This document shows positions 4,766 to 5,004 of a DNA stretch of 5,004 nt, in pieces; position 1 is the first letter of the stretch; each line of letters opens with the position of its first letter. The position numbers and the translations under genes were made by a program. The notes under the pieces are model-generated. The model was not told where the DNA came from, did not search any database, and was given only the letters and a program-made list of their open reading frames with translations. The stretch is from the NCBI GenBank assembly GCA_019747615.1, contig JAIEQQ010000524.1, positions 1-5,004 of the forward strand. Direction: 5' to 3'. Source of the stretch: Phycisphaerales bacterium. Its GTDB lineage: Bacteria > Planctomycetota > Phycisphaerae > Phycisphaerales > UBA1924.

Positions 4766-5004
4766 GCGCTCGGACGCCTGTGCGTGTGGCGGTGATCGGC
4801 GCGGGGCTGGCGGGCGCTGCGTTCGCGCTGCGGCTGGCGCAGCGCGCAAGCGACGCGGCTCAGATCACGCTGATCGAACGCTCGGCGTGGCCCCGCGCGA
4901 AGGTGTGCGGGTGTTGCCTGAACGAGGGCGCGGTGCGGTGCCTGGAGCAACTGGGATTCGGCGAATGGTGCCGCGATGCGGGAGTCGTTGTTGATCGCGT
5001 GCTG
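4762..5004 (+). CDS. FAD-dependent oxidoreductase, N-terminal part (continues past window)
   Basis: Only the first 81 residues are present; the frame is still open at the last base. The N-terminus VAVIGAGLAGAAFAL carries the FAD-binding GxGxxG (G13, G15, G18), and the second strand ends in E39, the usual ligand of the ribose hydroxyls. It is followed by KVCGCCLNEGAV (47-58), placed where flavoproteins of the geranylgeranyl reductase, halogenase and aromatic hydroxylase group have their conserved R/K-x-C-G loop. Three cysteines in four positions (C49, C51, C52) are notable. The family includes monooxygenases and reductases acting on aromatic polyketides, quinones and isoprenoid chains. It is coupled to the methyltransferase by a 4-base overlap, so both probably modify the same product. 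In known alkylresorcinol pathways a type III polyketide synthase works with a methyltransferase and a flavoprotein hydroxylase, which is a reasonable model but needs the downstream genes. The exact reaction cannot be assigned. Confidence 0.88.
   Translation, partial: MSARTPVRVAVIGAGLAGAAFALRLAQRASDAAQITLIERSAWPRAKVCGCCLNEGAVRCLEQLGFGEWCRDAGVVVDRVL

Noticed and set aside
3989..4950. Long minus-strand open frames opposite the methyltransferase and flavoprotein
   Set aside because: Arg/Ala-rich shadows; the plus strand shows SAM motif I and the FAD GxGxxG in the correct order.

Overview
The window has two parts that differ in base composition. Positions 1 to about 1730 are only moderately GC-rich (781-840 has 24 G/C in 60) and carry three poorly conserved reading frames, all on the minus strand. 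From about 1740 to the end the DNA is very GC-rich (4561-4620 has 46 G/C in 60) and carries recognisable housekeeping or metabolic genes with strong GC bias at wobble positions. This is a bacterial chromosome. The GC-rich style, the spacer repeats built on GCTGAC and the N-terminal style of the methyltransferase suggest a planctomycete (Phycisphaerae-like) lineage. That assignment is an inference from general pattern recognition, not proof.

Minus strand, 62-1688: a probable small operon transcribed right to left. It starts with a lipoprotein of unknown function (1200-1688) that has a good Shine-Dalgarno sequence and a clear lipobox. A short cysteine-containing frame follows (856-1038, open back to 1167 without a start codon), then a single-pass membrane protein of unknown function (62-844). 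The junction between the first two is odd: an ATGA overlap opens the cysteine frame, which then meets an in-frame TAG after 11 codons.

1689-1987: a GC-rich spacer of about 300 bases with no convincing gene. It holds a near-perfect hairpin with 11-bp arms and, against the stop codon of the next gene, a run of degenerate 7-base repeats.

1988-3055 (minus) encodes a medium-chain dehydrogenase/reductase of the zinc-free quinone-reductase type. It is divergent from an AIM24/TIGR00266 family protein at 3198-3890 (plus), with a 142-base shared upstream region. After another spacer (3891-4051) with an imperfect palindrome come two translationally coupled plus-strand genes: a class I SAM-dependent methyltransferase (4052-4765) and the start of an FAD-dependent oxidoreductase (4762 to the window end). 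The 4-base overlap means these two are almost certainly co-expressed. Such a pair is typical of small secondary-metabolite, quinone or lipid-tailoring operons, for example beside a type III polyketide synthase. The partner genes, if any, lie beyond position 5004.

No tRNA, rRNA, CRISPR array, transposase or integrase is visible. I found no strong case for a wholly new system. The most unusual stretch is the low-GC minus-strand operon with its interrupted cysteine-rich frame.
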